The notes beneath the pieces were generated by a model that was not told the DNA's origin, ran no database searches, and worked only from the letters and a program-made list of their open reading frames with translations. Positions 1 to 11,567 of a stretch of 64,000 nt of DNA are shown here, piece by piece. The first letter of the stretch is position 1, and the number at the start of each line of letters is the position of its first letter. Made by a program: the position numbers and the translations under genes. The stretch lies in the NCBI GenBank assembly GCA_022575985.1, contig JAKSXM010000007.1, forward strand, positions 65,812,501 through 65,876,500. Direction: 5' to 3'. This stretch comes from Anagrus nilaparvatae (Eukaryota > Arthropoda > Insecta > Hymenoptera > Mymaridae).

Positions 1-170
1 CTATTTATGATAATTTAATAGTTTCTAATGACAATAACGATAATAATGATAATAATAAAATTTTAGATTTTAATAACACAACATTAACAACATTACAATT
101 TGATAAAATATCACCAACTAATAATGGAGGACGTTTTAATACTGAAAGAATGAAAATATCACCATTGTAA
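1..170 (+). CDS. 3' coding end of an unidentified plus-strand gene
   Basis: An open frame runs from the window edge (first full codon at 3) to a TAA at 168-170, about 55 codons, and is followed at once by an A-rich stretch. The translated tail is rich in Asn and Asp in its first half and ends in RMKISPL. The run of GAT/AAT codons without a stop is notable in DNA this AT-rich. No domain or family is recognisable. The frame is cut by the window edge, so only a terminal exon is seen. Its direction makes it convergent with the minus-strand tetraspanins that begin at 1808. It could be a chance open frame, so confidence is moderate. Confidence 0.45.
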   Translation, partial: IYDNLIVSNDNNDNNDNNKILDFNNTTLTTLQFDKISPTNNGGRFNTERMKISPL

Positions 171-827
171 AAAAAAAAACAATTTCTTATTTTCTTTCTG
201 AGCTTATAAAAAAAATATTAAGACTGCGGATGTATACATCGATTTGTTTTTTACTGTAAAATCAATGAATCCTTGAATTTTTTCATTTTCATTTATTATT
301 TCTAATGTCAAGGTCACTAATTGAATATTTTTTTAACAAAATATTTAATATGCTTCCAAATAAAATTTTATGATTATAATAGTAGTTAATTAAATGTCAT
401 ATATTTATATACATGGAAGAATTATATGTAAAAGATAATTTTTAGAGACTTAAATTATTTATAGAAGGTACCTATGATAATCAATTTTTTTTTTATATAG
501 TGAAAAAATAAACAGCTTTTTATTCCAAAAAGAAAAATTGAATTATGCAATATTGTAAATATTATTGTATTATATTAGATTTATATTTATATATGTGTGA
601 GTAAAAGAGAGTATATTTATGAAGAATGATAATAAAATGTATAAATTATATACAATCATTATTATTATTATTATTATTATAATCCAATTTTTAAATAAAA
701 AGTAATTATAATATTTCAACATTTTTTTGTTTATTAAACCTGTTTTATATTAAGCATTTTCAGACCAAATTATTTGGATCCTTATTTTGATAACATACAA
801 AAAATTTTCTTCTAACTAGGTAAATTA
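171..827. other. Convergent 3' intergenic region
   Basis: AT-rich spacer between the plus-strand coding end and a foldback element. It contains several AATAAA-like hexamers and an ATT trinucleotide run near 658-680. No gene is seen. Confidence 0.5.
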
Positions 828-1193
828 CACTGTAAAAAGTAACTTTCTTAGATTCACAAAAAAAATTGAATATTTTCGAAAAATTAGTAAATTTTCAAAA
901 ATAATCGTAAATTTACTAAATTTAGTATATTAACAACAAATTCGAGAATTCTCGATTTTTTCTTGTGAATTTACGAAAAAAATTGTAAATTAGGAAATAT
1001 TTTTTGTAAATTTTCGAAAAAAAATTGTAAATTATCAATTTTTCTCGTGAGTTTACAAAAAAAAATCGGAAATACTCAAATTTTTAGTTAATACACTAAG
1101 TTTAGTAAATTTACGATTTTTTTCGAAAAGTTACTAATTTTTCAAAAATATTCTATTCTTATTGTGAATCTAAGAAAGTTACTTTTTACAGTG
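828..1193. mobile_element. TA-flanked foldback MITE, copy 1
   Basis: The left end reads CACTGTAAAAAGTAACTTTC and the right end is its reverse complement. Both ends are bordered by TA (826-827 and 1194-1195), as expected for a Tc1/mariner-type target site duplication. The interior is a palindromic run of short variants of CGAAAAATTAGTAAATTTTC and has no coding capacity. A second member of the family lies at 16516-16943. Confidence 0.75.
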
Positions 1194-1663
1194 TATAAAA
1201 AAAAATCAATTACTAATAAAATAAATAAACAATATATAATTTTTACAATATTTTTTGTAGGAAAACAGTAATTTTCTTTTATTATTTTTGTTACTTTACA
1301 ACTACAAAATAACTATAATGAAACTCTTAAAAACTATAAAATATTGAAATAAACTTATGACCTAAATTATTTCTATGAAATTATTTAATAATACTTTTAT
1401 TTTACAAACTAATTTTTTTACAAAGAAAACACCTTAACAATAATTTTTATCTTAATTTCTAAAATTATAAAAAATTAAAAAGTAGAATGGCAGGCTTTTT
1501 AAATTTAAAAAATAGTAACTATTTTTTTTTTCTTCAATTTTTAAGTCATTAAATAAAACAATTTTTGTTTTATTGTGTCATTTTTATTTGAGAGATTCTT
1601 CTGTTAATACTTTTAGTTTTAAATCTCTTTGTTTTAGTAATATTTGTGAATTTTTCACTTTGA

Positions 1664-1669
1664 TTTATT
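1664..1669 (-). terminator. Candidate poly(A) signal for tetraspanin body A
   Basis: AATAAA on the minus strand about 140 nt beyond the stop codon at 1808-1810. A second AATAAA at 1799-1804 lies only a few bases past the stop. Which one is used cannot be told from sequence. Confidence 0.35.
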
Positions 1670-1807
1670 TAATTTGAAAGAGAAAATTTTAGAAAATTCA
1701 CTGTAAAAAATTCAACAATTTTTCTAAAAAAAGAGAAAATAAAATTTAGAGTTCTATTAAAGTTCACTGAAATCTAAGAAAATTCTTCAAACATTCTATT
1801 TATTTCT

Positions 1808-2677
1808 TTATACTTTGTAACCACGTCGTTCTGCATTTCTGATTGAACTTGCCAAGCACAAGGAAAAAATGATACCAATCAGCTGTAAATAAAAAATTAA
1901 AAAAGGTAAGTAAAATCCTCAAAATTTAAAAAAAAAACCAAATTAAAATTACCTCAATACCCCCAACAATCAATGCACTGCTGCCCATCATATTAGCAAA
2001 TTTGTAAACTAAATCAGGTACGTTGTATTTGCATCCTTTTTTTCTTTGAAATACGGAATAATCAGTACAAACTTCACCTGCTGGTAAACCACAGCAACTG
2101 TAAGGAACTGACTGATTTATAGTCTTTGTTGTGTAATCACGATATGATTCGTAGCCACAGCAATCAGCCTGAAAATTAAAGATAACTTATAAATATAAAA
2201 CACTGAAAAATTCAGAAAATATTTTTATTTTACTTACCAATGACTGTAAAACATTGATACCAACTTGAGCTTCTTGTGAACTGTAGTAATCTTGAACACT
2301 GGTCTTAATTACTTCATCCATTCTTCTTCTTAAAAGCTCACCACTTAAATTTGAGAAGACGTAAACTGCAACTGCTATTTGTATAACCAACAATGTCATA
2401 ACAAATACTGTAAACTATAAAAAAAAATAAAATAATTCTTATTAAACCATAATTTAAATTTGATCAAAAAATTTTCTTATTTTACCGTTATAATCATACA
2501 ATAATTTTCTCGAATAGCACCACAACATCCAAAAAAAGCAATAATAAAAATAATAGTACCAACAATGACAAGCATTGTTGCAGGAAATGAAACATTTATG
2601 TCAAGTGCATTTTGTACGTTACCAGCTGTCTGATGATATACTGTTATACCCATTAATAATATCGTTAAACCACCAAG
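1808..2677 (-). CDS. Tetraspanin, body A (exons 2-5, Tsp42E/CD63-like)
   Basis: Four minus-strand exons join in frame with GT-AG borders: 2486-2677 (64 codons), 2238-2414 (59), 1953-2168 (72) and 1808-1882 (24 codons plus TAA). All junctions are phase 0. The product is a four-pass plasma-membrane or endosomal scaffold protein. Exon 2 carries the end of TM1 (LGGLTILLMG), the small extracellular loop, TM2 and the FGCCGA motif. Exon 3 carries TM3 (MTLLVIQIAVAVYVF). Exon 4 carries the large extracellular loop with ADCCG, PYSCCG and two further cysteines, six in all. Exon 5 carries TM4 and the short tail ending GYKV. With a 20-codon first exon the protein would be 239 residues, normal for the family. 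No first exon was found between 2678 and 4188. The candidates are at 21572 and 39785. Confidence 0.92.
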
Positions 2678-3290
2678 CTAGAAAATTTAATTATTAAGAA
2701 AAAAAAATAAATATCATTCAAAATCAATTTTTAAACTTTTTGAGTGCAAATTATCTATACATAATAATAACACATGTGAAAATCAACACACACTTTGTTT
2801 TACCTTTAGTGACACATCAGATTATGAAAATTAAATTAGTGTAATTTTTTATGTCCTTTAGACACACTTGGCTTGTATTTATTTTTAGATAATAATCAAG
2901 ATCTTAGATTTAAATACCGTTTGCTAAAATTACCTACTTCTGTTCTTTATCTTAAAAATTCTGTATTTTCTGCCTAATTTAGATTCAGTAAGGACCAAAC
3001 TTTATAAAAACAATTCAATCCTGTGCAATATTTGAATAACACAAACTGTGTAAAACCACCCAATAAAAAGTGCCAAAAAATATCAAAAACATCTGACAAA
3101 AAAATACAATAAGCACATATAATTTATTTTTTTGTTGCAAAAAATTCATTTATTTAAAGAGTGTTTTATTTTAACAAAATCTAACATGTTTTTTATTTTT
3201 AGTATTACATGCTTAACAACTAATATTTATATAAAATTAATGAAAAAATAATTAATTAACATACCTCTAAATCTCATATATTATATCTTA
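2678..3290. other. Spacer between tetraspanin body A and the next element
   Basis: This AT-rich stretch was read on the minus strand for a tetraspanin first exon (Lys-Tyr followed by a Phe/Asn-rich TM1 start and a GT donor). None was found. Confidence 0.5.
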
Positions 3291-3403
3291 AAGCCCTTTC
3301 TAGACCTAATAAATTTTTTTTATTCCACGTGCTTTTACTGTATTAAAAGGTACAGTTTAAGCACACAAGATTAAAAAAAATTAATTAGGTCTAGAAAGGG
3401 CTT
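3291..3403. mobile_element. Small foldback (MITE-like) element
   Basis: The ends AAGCCCTTTCTAGACCTAAT and ATTAGGTCTAGAAAGGGCTT are exact reverse complements around a short centre. The whole unit is about 113 bp, with no coding content. The target duplication is unclear. Confidence 0.65.
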
Positions 3404-4130
3404 AATAATGAATTTTTATTTTTGATCATTTCGTAAAATGCCCATAAAAAAAAAAATTTTAACTTCAATATGCTTAATTTGGCATATTTAAAAAAAAATA
3501 AATTAAACAATTTTTAAATCATTTAAATCAAAACAAAAAATAATTTATTTAACTTTCAACGAAATGACCAATTTTCTGTACTTTTTATAAATCTTTTTTA
3601 TTACATAATATGAAATATTTTTTTGTTTAGTTTTTTTTTTTACATTTATATATAAATTTTTTATTATATAAATTTTTCTTAAAAATATTCACAACAAATT
3701 TACTATTAATTATTTTGTAGTAAAAAAAAATTTTGTAATTTCATTTGTGTGTATACATTTTTTTTAATATTTAAATGCAAACATGTATATTATTTAATTT
3801 GTGCAATCAGAAAAAAATGGAATTACATTTATATTACATATAGGCACATATAAAAAAAAAGTTAATTTGTAATTTGTTATTAAAAAAAAAATTGGTTCTG
3901 TCTGTTCTCTAAACCAAAATTTTTTTTTTGAAATTTTTTTATAAATCAAAGCATAAAAAAACTACAATTTAATTCTAGGTTTAGAGAATAAGCTCAAAAA
4001 AAAAAAAAAAAAATTGATCCCTTAATTAAATACTTAATTTTGTTATTTAATTTTATAATACCAAAGGCACTTTTTTGTAAATTAAATTACTGATTAATAA
4101 TACTTTATATTGTAATAAAACAACACAGAG

Positions 4131-4136
4131 TTTATT
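4131..4136 (-). terminator. Candidate poly(A) signal for tetraspanin body B
   Basis: AATAAA on the minus strand about 53 nt beyond the stop at 4189-4191. If used, transcripts reading toward body A must bypass this site. Confidence 0.4.
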
Positions 4137-4188
4137 TATGGTAAATTATATCAAAAACAAAGTTTTTTTTTTGTTTTTTAGCAGCACT

Positions 4189-5896
4189 TTAAACTTTATA
4201 TCCACGTCTTTCAGCGTTACTTATCGAACTTGCTAAGCATAATGAGAATATTATTCCAACGACCTGTAAAAATTTTAGATTAATAATTTTGAAATTTATA
4301 TAATAATTTAAAAATTGAATTAGAACGTACCTCGACACCAGCTACAACAAGAGCAGAAGTTGCTATTAATTTAGCATATTTATTAAAAGCTTCTGGTAAG
4401 CCTTCTCTACATCCTTTTTGGTAAATATCACCACTATTATTGCATGTAGTTCCTTGAGGCTTTCCACAACAAGAGTATGGTATCTCTATTGTTCTACTTG
4501 TATAATCACGGCTGCTAGTGTCTCCACAACATTGAGCCTGTTTAAATAATTATTTTATAGAATATTTGACATTTATTTAATATTTTATTAAGAAAATTTT
4601 TACCAAAGTTTGGATAACATTCATGAATTCTTCGCTTTGTTTATTAGTTTTGTAATTGGCCATGCTTGTTGATATTGCCTTACCAAGAGATTCTTTAGCA
4701 TTGTCTACTCCAGCTATTTTGAATATCCATATGGATACACCGATTTGTATAGCCAATAGAGTCATTATGCATACTGCAAACTGAAAATCAAAAAAAGAAA
4801 ATTAAAATGATTTATTGTTAGTAGAGAATTTATAATATGTTATGTTTTTGCAAATAAATTTTCAATTTTTTTCAAAGTTCTATTTTTAAACCCAGTAAAC
4901 TGCGATTTTTTCACTGCGTTATTCCAACAAATTTTTGGCCCAAACTGACCAATGTCGACCAATTTTTAAATTCCCGAGATATTTATATTTTTCTTGGCAG
5001 GGATATGCCTCGTTGCATAAAACACTAAAATATTAAATATTTTGTGCGCCATCTTGGAAAAATTTTAAAATTTTCGTACAGCAAATAAACTTTTCTAAAA
5101 ATTCTTTAGAAGATTATGGATTCCATTCCAGATCAACTAATACTTTTTTTTATTGAAAAAAAAAATAACTTGCACCGATCGTGACACCCGAATTTCGGAA
5201 CAAATTTGGCCGGTGCAATTCAGATGTGCGCGGACTATTTAGCCTTTTTTTAATCAATTTTCGTAACGTAATACGACTGTAATACTACCGTGGTGTACTG
5301 GCGACGTATGTAAAACTGTCGTTTTATATGACCAATTTACACATACGTATCTCGCACATTCGTAATGGCTAAAAATTTATCATCATAAACAACGGCAAAA
5401 ATGTTAACCGCAAGGAAATTTTACAGCAATCTAAAAGTTGTCAATTTGTTTAATTTTTTAATTAGGACATTTGGGTTTTAATTACTGGGGTAAAGGAATT
5501 CGGAGTTACGGGACTGAAAAAAAGAATAGAAAATTTAGTTATTTATGAATTTCAGAATATATAAAACTGGTGGTTACATACTCGGGAGGCTTTTCTTTGA
5601 AATATACAGAGAATATCAAGGACGCAGTTTTAAATAATTAATATAAAAAAATGGTTCCTTGTTGATAAACCAAAGTTTTTTAGTAAAATAAAATTTACCG
5701 TTACTATCATGCAATGACTTTCTCGAATAGCTCCACAACATCCAAAGAATGCAATAATGAATATAACAGCTCCAGCAATCATAAGCGTAACAAGTGGTCC
5801 ATTTATTGTCAAATCTGCACCAATAACTTCTTGCATCTCCGATGTGTAACCAACATAAGCACTTACTGCTAATCCTAGAAGACATAATCCTCCAAG
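4189..5896 (-). CDS. Tetraspanin, body B (exons 2-5, Tsp42E/CD63-like)
   Basis: Four minus-strand exons: 5699-5896 (66 codons), 4604-4780 (59), 4331-4537 (69) and 4189-4263 (24 plus TAA). All are phase 0 and GT-AG bordered. The order of domains matches body A: TM1 end (LGGLCLLGLAVSAYVGY), TM2 with FGCCGAIRES, TM3 (MTLLAIQIGVSIWIF), a large loop with AQCCG, PYSCCG and two further cysteines, then TM4 and the tail ERRGYKV. With a 20-codon first exon the protein is 238 residues. The last exon differs from that of body A at very few residues, and intron positions are identical, so A and B are tandem duplicates. Intron 2 (4781-5698) contains a patch of higher GC around 5160-5420 of unknown origin. 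The first exon is not adjacent; the nearest candidate is 21572-21631. Confidence 0.93.
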
Positions 5897-8800
5897 CTGT
5901 AATCAACAATTAAATTATCAATAAAATTACATTTTTTAAAATTTTTTATATTTAAGACGTTGCAGTAAATTTAAAAACAGATTTAGATTTATTCGCTTTG
6001 TTTTTGGGCTAAATGAAAATAATTCATTGTTTTTGTACTTGTTTATGGAAGTAACAGAAATTTGGTTCTAATCTACTGATTGTTAGTAAAAGAAAAATAC
6101 TTTAATGTTAATCATGGAAATTATCACCATGCAATTAAATTTTTATCAAAAAAACACTTACATGAATAATTTATTATCATTTTTTTTTTATAGTAAAAAT
6201 TTTTTGCTAATAATTCTGCCTCACTTTTTTTATTCTTCACCGCGCGGTTTATCGCAATAGTTGTAGTAAATTAAACTACTGGCCTTATTTGATAAAATTT
6301 TTTTGTTTAAATTCTTATGAATAAGGTAATAAATTTCAATATTTATTTTTTAGATTAGTCAAAATTTATAAAGAGTTTTATTTAAATGAAATTTAAATTA
6401 AAAATACAAACCTTGACATAAACTTAATTGTTGTTATTAATTATTAGAATATCAAGGTAATTTATAAGATTACATGGTTTTATTTTCTGTTAAATACTAA
6501 AATGTCTTTGTTTAAAAAAATTATGTGGTATATATGAGTGATTTCAGTGAAAATTGACTTTTTTAATTTTCTGATTTATAAATTTTTAGCTAACAATATT
6601 TATTTAATTATGAAATATTATATGCTTACTCAGAAAACTTCTCTAAATTTAGTAAGAAAAATTGTAAAAATTGTATTTCTATTCAAAATATCAGGATCGA
6701 TACAGAATTTATATTAGGAATTTATTTAGGATCGATACAGATTTAAAATTAGGAAATTTAAAATCTTTTTCTTTTATTTAACGTGGAATCATTCATATTT
6801 TAGCACGATGAAGTTAAAAAAAAAAATATTCGTAATTTTTCAAGTCATTTTTGAAAAACCACGTTTATTTGTTTACTTCCACAATAAAAAAATATAAAAA
6901 AACATTCTTCAAATTATACTAATTTATTTAATTTACAAAAATTGATTTTATCGATTTGTTTGTACAAAAATGTCATTTATTTTTGCAAAATGTAATGCAA
7001 AAAAAAATTTTTTTTTTTAAATAAATAAAAATTGAATCATTTAAAAAAATATTGAATATTTACTTCTTGTAATCTGTAAAAAAAACTGATGAATGATTCA
7101 TTAAGAATGATAAAAAAATATATAATTATATAATATAAATCAGATCAACGACTAAATTAATTTAAATAACTAATTATCCTAATCCTTGAAAAACAGCACT
7201 TTATTATTGTTATTATATCAATTTACAATTTAATTTTTTTAATTGTTAATATTTAAACTGACTTACATACAAAGTAATTATCAGCATTGAGTAAAATCAA
7301 TTATGTCATTTTTCATTTTACAATATTGTAATAAAAGTGTAGTAGTATTGGTAAAGTAAATTAATTTTTTTAAAGAATGCAAAAATTATTTAATTTTTTA
7401 AGTAAAAATAATTAGCTACTTTAATACTTTTTTAACAAAAATGATGTTAACTTGATTAACATAAAAGGTGTAAAAGTTGGTTTTACAAGGAGAGGGTAAG
7501 GATTATGGATTATTTAATTAGTTACGTGACCTTTGGTTTGTTTACTGTTTTAAACAAACATTTTAAGGAAGAAAATTTGTTCAACAAAGGGTACTGGATA
7601 TACAAGTTTTTATATATCTTGGCCGCACCTTATTAAAATTTGTTTCAACATTCTATAATTAAACACATGTTTTTATTAAGGGGTACCCAAATTTCGAGTC
7701 CAGCATTCTTTGTTTCATCAGATTTGCAGTTCCAATTTTAAATCAGTTACTTGGATTTACAAAACCTTACCCAACGAAATTTGGTTTTTATTAAAGTGAA
7801 AATTTAACATCTCTAAAAACATAATTAACAGCAGGCCTAATTAACATAAATCTCAACAAATATTATGATCTTTAATATTATTCTAATAATTTTTAAGTAA
7901 CATATTTTTCTATTCTTGTTTTGATTAAAAAATATTAGGAAAAAAAAATATTATTAGTTATTTTAATAAATTCAATGAATAATAGCTGAATCTGGACTGA
8001 TGAAATTAATTAAAAGATGAAACAACTGCAGGTAAATTAATATCTAGGACAAAGGTAAGAAATATGAGAATTGCGATTTAGAAAATGTTTTTAATATAGT
8101 CAAGGGATCAAATTCTCATAGGTTTCAGTTAAAATTAAATTACCTCAAATGGTTAAAAAATAAAATACATAAGTTTTAAATTCCAATTATTAAGTTAAAA
8201 ATTTAAAAATCTTATTCCTTTTTTACATAATTGGTTCCAAAAAATTAATTCTGAATTAAGAAAAATAAATGACAATTTAACTTATGGTAATTTTTATTTT
8301 TCCTGTTTTTATATTCGTCGTTTAAAATATGAGCTTAAAAAAAATCATATTAATTATTATTAATTTACATCACGTTCAAAACAGATTATTATCATTAAAA
8401 TATAAAAAAAATGACGATTAACTTTATTATTTATCATAAATATTAATATTTTGGATTAATTTTTTAATCATATTTAATTTAATAATAACAATTTTTAAAA
8501 AAATGTGACCTCATTTATTCTAACAAGGTAAAAAAAGTAGATGATAATTATTGATAATTTGACCTTAGGAATAAACAATGAATTTTTAAATAGCATAATT
8601 TTTTACTAATTGAGCAGGAGAAATTTTACTGATTTACGAGAAACTAAATTAATATTTAAATTTGTTTCCTTTTTTTACCCTTTTGATCTGGTACCTAACG
8701 AATTTTCCGAGGGATTCCCAAAATATTTCTAAGGTAATTTTTTTAGATTTCAAGAGACCAAAAGATTGCCAAAGGAGATGAAAAGTGATCTATTCGGAGT

Positions 8801-9730
8801 TGAATTCACGAAATCTTCGTAAATCTTTTGAGATAAAAAATTATAAAAAGAGGAAATTTTCTTTGGATTTGTTTGCCAGATAAAATTAAGTGCCATCCAC
8901 TAAGAGCCCATAAAAATAATCCATGTACTTGGTGGCTACAATTTTGAAAATCCAAGCAATTGGTTAAAACAAATACCTACAAATACCAACCTAATATTTA
9001 GCATATAAAAAAATAGATTCTAACTATCAATTACTACCTACAACTTTTTATTTACAATAAAAGTATAACTCTTTTATTTGTACAAAACTAATTATAAGTT
9101 CTAAAAGCATAAAATTAATAATAACAACAATAAAAACAGAAAAGTTTTTTTTCCTAATAATTAAAATTATCCTCTTGAAAAAAAAAATTGTCAATATTTA
9201 ATTATTATGGCGAGTATTATGGTTATTTTCTCTCGTTCAGAAAGTTACAACTTCCTGTATTATATTTTATTTAAATTACGTAAACTTTTTCTAAACAAAT
9301 AATTATTTACTGCATTAGTTTTCAGCGCTAATAAATAAATAATTCAAAGAAACATAAAAAAATTATTATTTTTTTTTCATATTATCTTTATTGTTATCTG
9401 AAAAATTACTATAATTTACATTCATCTAATTTTCATCATCGATTACAATTTTTTTTTCTTTCTTTCAAATACTACGTGCAAATAATTTATTTAAAGTGTA
9501 TATGAGTGAAAATATAAATTTTAAGTTTTTTAAAGTTTTTTTTCTAATATTAATTTTAAGTTAACGTTTTTTCTTTTGGAACTTCAAAGTCGTTTTTTTT
9601 TCAAAAATTGGTTGTTTCTAAGCTCATTGTTTTGAATTTTGAAATTTATTTGATTTAGGGGGCCAGTAAGGTAGAACAGTTATCTTTATTAGATTTTTTG
9701 AAATAATTAAATTTGCTGTTAATTTAAAAA
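5897..9730. other. AT-rich intronic sequence upstream of tetraspanin body B
   Basis: No coding exon is recognised on either strand. A weak imperfect inverted repeat may lie around 7460-7800 (AACAAAG...CTGGA in opposite orientations). On the minus strand this interval would be intron 1 of whichever first exon joins body B. Confidence 0.45.
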
Positions 9731-9845
9731 TTTGAATTTTATTTCATCCACTCCGCAATTGAATTCTGCGTCGATTAAAAAAAAAAGCGAATAGCTCAAA
9801 ATTTGCTGCAGAATTCAATTGCGGAGTGGATTAAATAAAATTCAA
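9731..9845. repeat. Short perfect hairpin repeat
   Basis: Inverted arms of about 38 bp centred near 9788, including GAATTCAATTGCGGAGTGGA and its complement, with a short AT-rich loop. It abuts the 3' side of a decayed retroelement and may be an independent MITE. Confidence 0.6.
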
Positions 9846-9849
9846 CTTT

Positions 9850-10640
9850 TTTTGCAGGGTGTTGGTTTCTTTATTATCGACACCACCCCATGTTGTTATA
9901 CCATATGTCCAGATACTATGACACAAATCATAGTACATTATGTTCTTAATTTTTTTGTCTGTTATTTAATTTGTATAATAAAAATAGAAAATATCACAGC
10001 TTCTTTAATATAGTCTTAATATGTGAGTCCCATTTTAAGTTGTAGTCGAAAGTTGCTCCAAGATATTTAACATTATTGACTCTCTCAATATTTATTCTAT
10101 CTATTTTTATTATAATTGCATCTTTTTCAGAAACACTGTCACAATAACAACCAAAAGTATGTTTAGTTGATTTTAATGGTTAACTTGTTACTTTAAAACC
10201 ATTTAGTGATTAACCTAGTGTTCATTAGTTTTTCAGTTTTTTTTCCATGTATCAACAGTGCTAACTATTACAGTATCATCTGCATATGACACGACATAAT
10301 TATATTTTATTAATTGGTCATTGATGTATAGTATAAATAATATAGGGTCTAAAATTGTTCCTTGGAGAACTCCAATATTTGTTATTTTTAATGTATTCTT
10401 GATATTTTGAAGTGTTACTATTTGAGATCTGTTCTGCAGAGAATTTCGAATTAAATCAAATGCCTCTAATACCATATCTATACACTTTTTTTAATAAGAT
10501 TTTATGATCGACAGTGTCAAAAGCTTTTTTGAGGTCAACAAAAGTTGAAATAATTGCATTGTTCTGATTTATTCCGGAATATAATCTGTCTGTAAGTTCA
10601 GTAATTGCCTCTTTAGCGCCTTTGTCTTTGCCTTTGATAT
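9850..10640 (-). pseudogene. Decayed non-LTR reverse transcriptase fragment
   Basis: Read on the minus strand, interrupted frames give reverse-transcriptase blocks in the correct order: LKKAFDTVDHKILLKK, then GVLQGTILDPILFILYIND and SYADDTVIV (the longest open piece is 10233-10475), then NVKYLGATFDYNLKWDSHI and SIWTYGITTWGG. These are the palm and thumb motifs of jockey-superfamily elements. Several stops and frameshifts separate them. Neither an endonuclease nor an intact 3' tail is seen. It is an old, 5'-truncated, inactive copy, and differs clearly in sequence from the intact element at 42937-45795. Confidence 0.8.
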
Positions 10641-11379
10641 TAATCGTATATAAATAAAAACACTACGAACATTTTCCTCAAAATATAGTACAGTAAAAAA
10701 ATTTTTTTTTACAATTAAATGCTTAAACTTAGGGTAGTAATAAACTTTGTTAGTGAGCTCAAACAAAAAAAAATCTGGTCATCAATATACCCTGTAGCAA
10801 AAGTTTCCCGAAAAAAGGCAAATAATTCATATTTTTACTCATATAGCTACTTCAAAATTAGCAAGATAATTAGTTTGCATTTTCTGATTATTTATTTTTT
10901 TCTAATTATTATAATCGTTTTTTATTTGATCCTAAAAATATTCTATATCAAATACGAGATCAAATACTATCAAAAAATTGAAGATAAACATATTTTGTAT
11001 ATAACAAGCGTTGAAAAAGCTCTAGAAATTGTATATAAAATTTTATGGATCAATTATATTAAATATAAACAAAACAAAATATTATACAAATTATTATTTT
11101 TATGAAATTCAAAAAATTATATTAAAAAAGCATATTAATTTTTTTCAATAATTGAAAAAGCTGATTTAAAGAGTTTTATTTTATGTTATTATACAAATAT
11201 TAATTATAACACGTCGTCTCGACCTTCTTATAATTTAAATCTATATTACTTTTATTATTTTTATAGTGGTCTGATTATAAGTGACACTTTTTTTAACTGG
11301 GTAATTCAATACGTTTAACAATACTTCAATTCATTAAAAACATCAAAACATTTCAAAAACAAAAAAATCAAATTTTTTT
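10641..11379. other. AT-rich region with a low-complexity open frame
   Basis: A 128-codon plus-strand open frame (10719-11105) is dominated by Ile, Tyr, Lys, Phe and Leu. This is what AT-rich noncoding DNA gives by chance. No supported gene is seen. Confidence 0.4.
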
Positions 11380-11567
11380 CAGCGACCAGAAAGCAAGTAA
11401 CTCCCAGCTGCTGTGCGACTGGAAAAGACGTGTTTTCTTGCCACTGACGAAGAAAAATCTTATACGACCCTTGTCCATAAATAAATAATAGCCCAAATCA
11501 TAGTTTACCAACCTTGGTTTCACCTCGGATTTTATGCAATTTGGACCATTTTCTGGACACGAGTTAA
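11380..11567. repeat. Half copy of the CpG-rich foldback family
   Basis: This stretch matches the right half of the palindrome at 18001-18398, with substitutions. Shared blocks include CCAGAAAGCAAGTA, GACGAAGAAAAATC, TACGACCCTTGTCCAT and a CTGGACACGAG terminus. The left arm is missing, so it is a truncated relic. Confidence 0.7.

Noticed and set aside
5616..5909. A 97-codon minus-strand frame overlapping exon 2 of tetraspanin body B.
   Set aside because: It is a shifted reading of the exon and runs into the intron. The tetraspanin frame with FGCCGA is clearly the real one.
7460..7800. Possible inverted-repeat element.
   Set aside because: Only short blocks match in inverted order and long stretches between them do not. 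Listed as a note in the region entry only.
10719..11105. 128-codon plus-strand open frame.
   Set aside because: Composition is Ile/Tyr/Lys/Phe/Leu only, as expected from random AT-rich DNA, with no recognisable domain.
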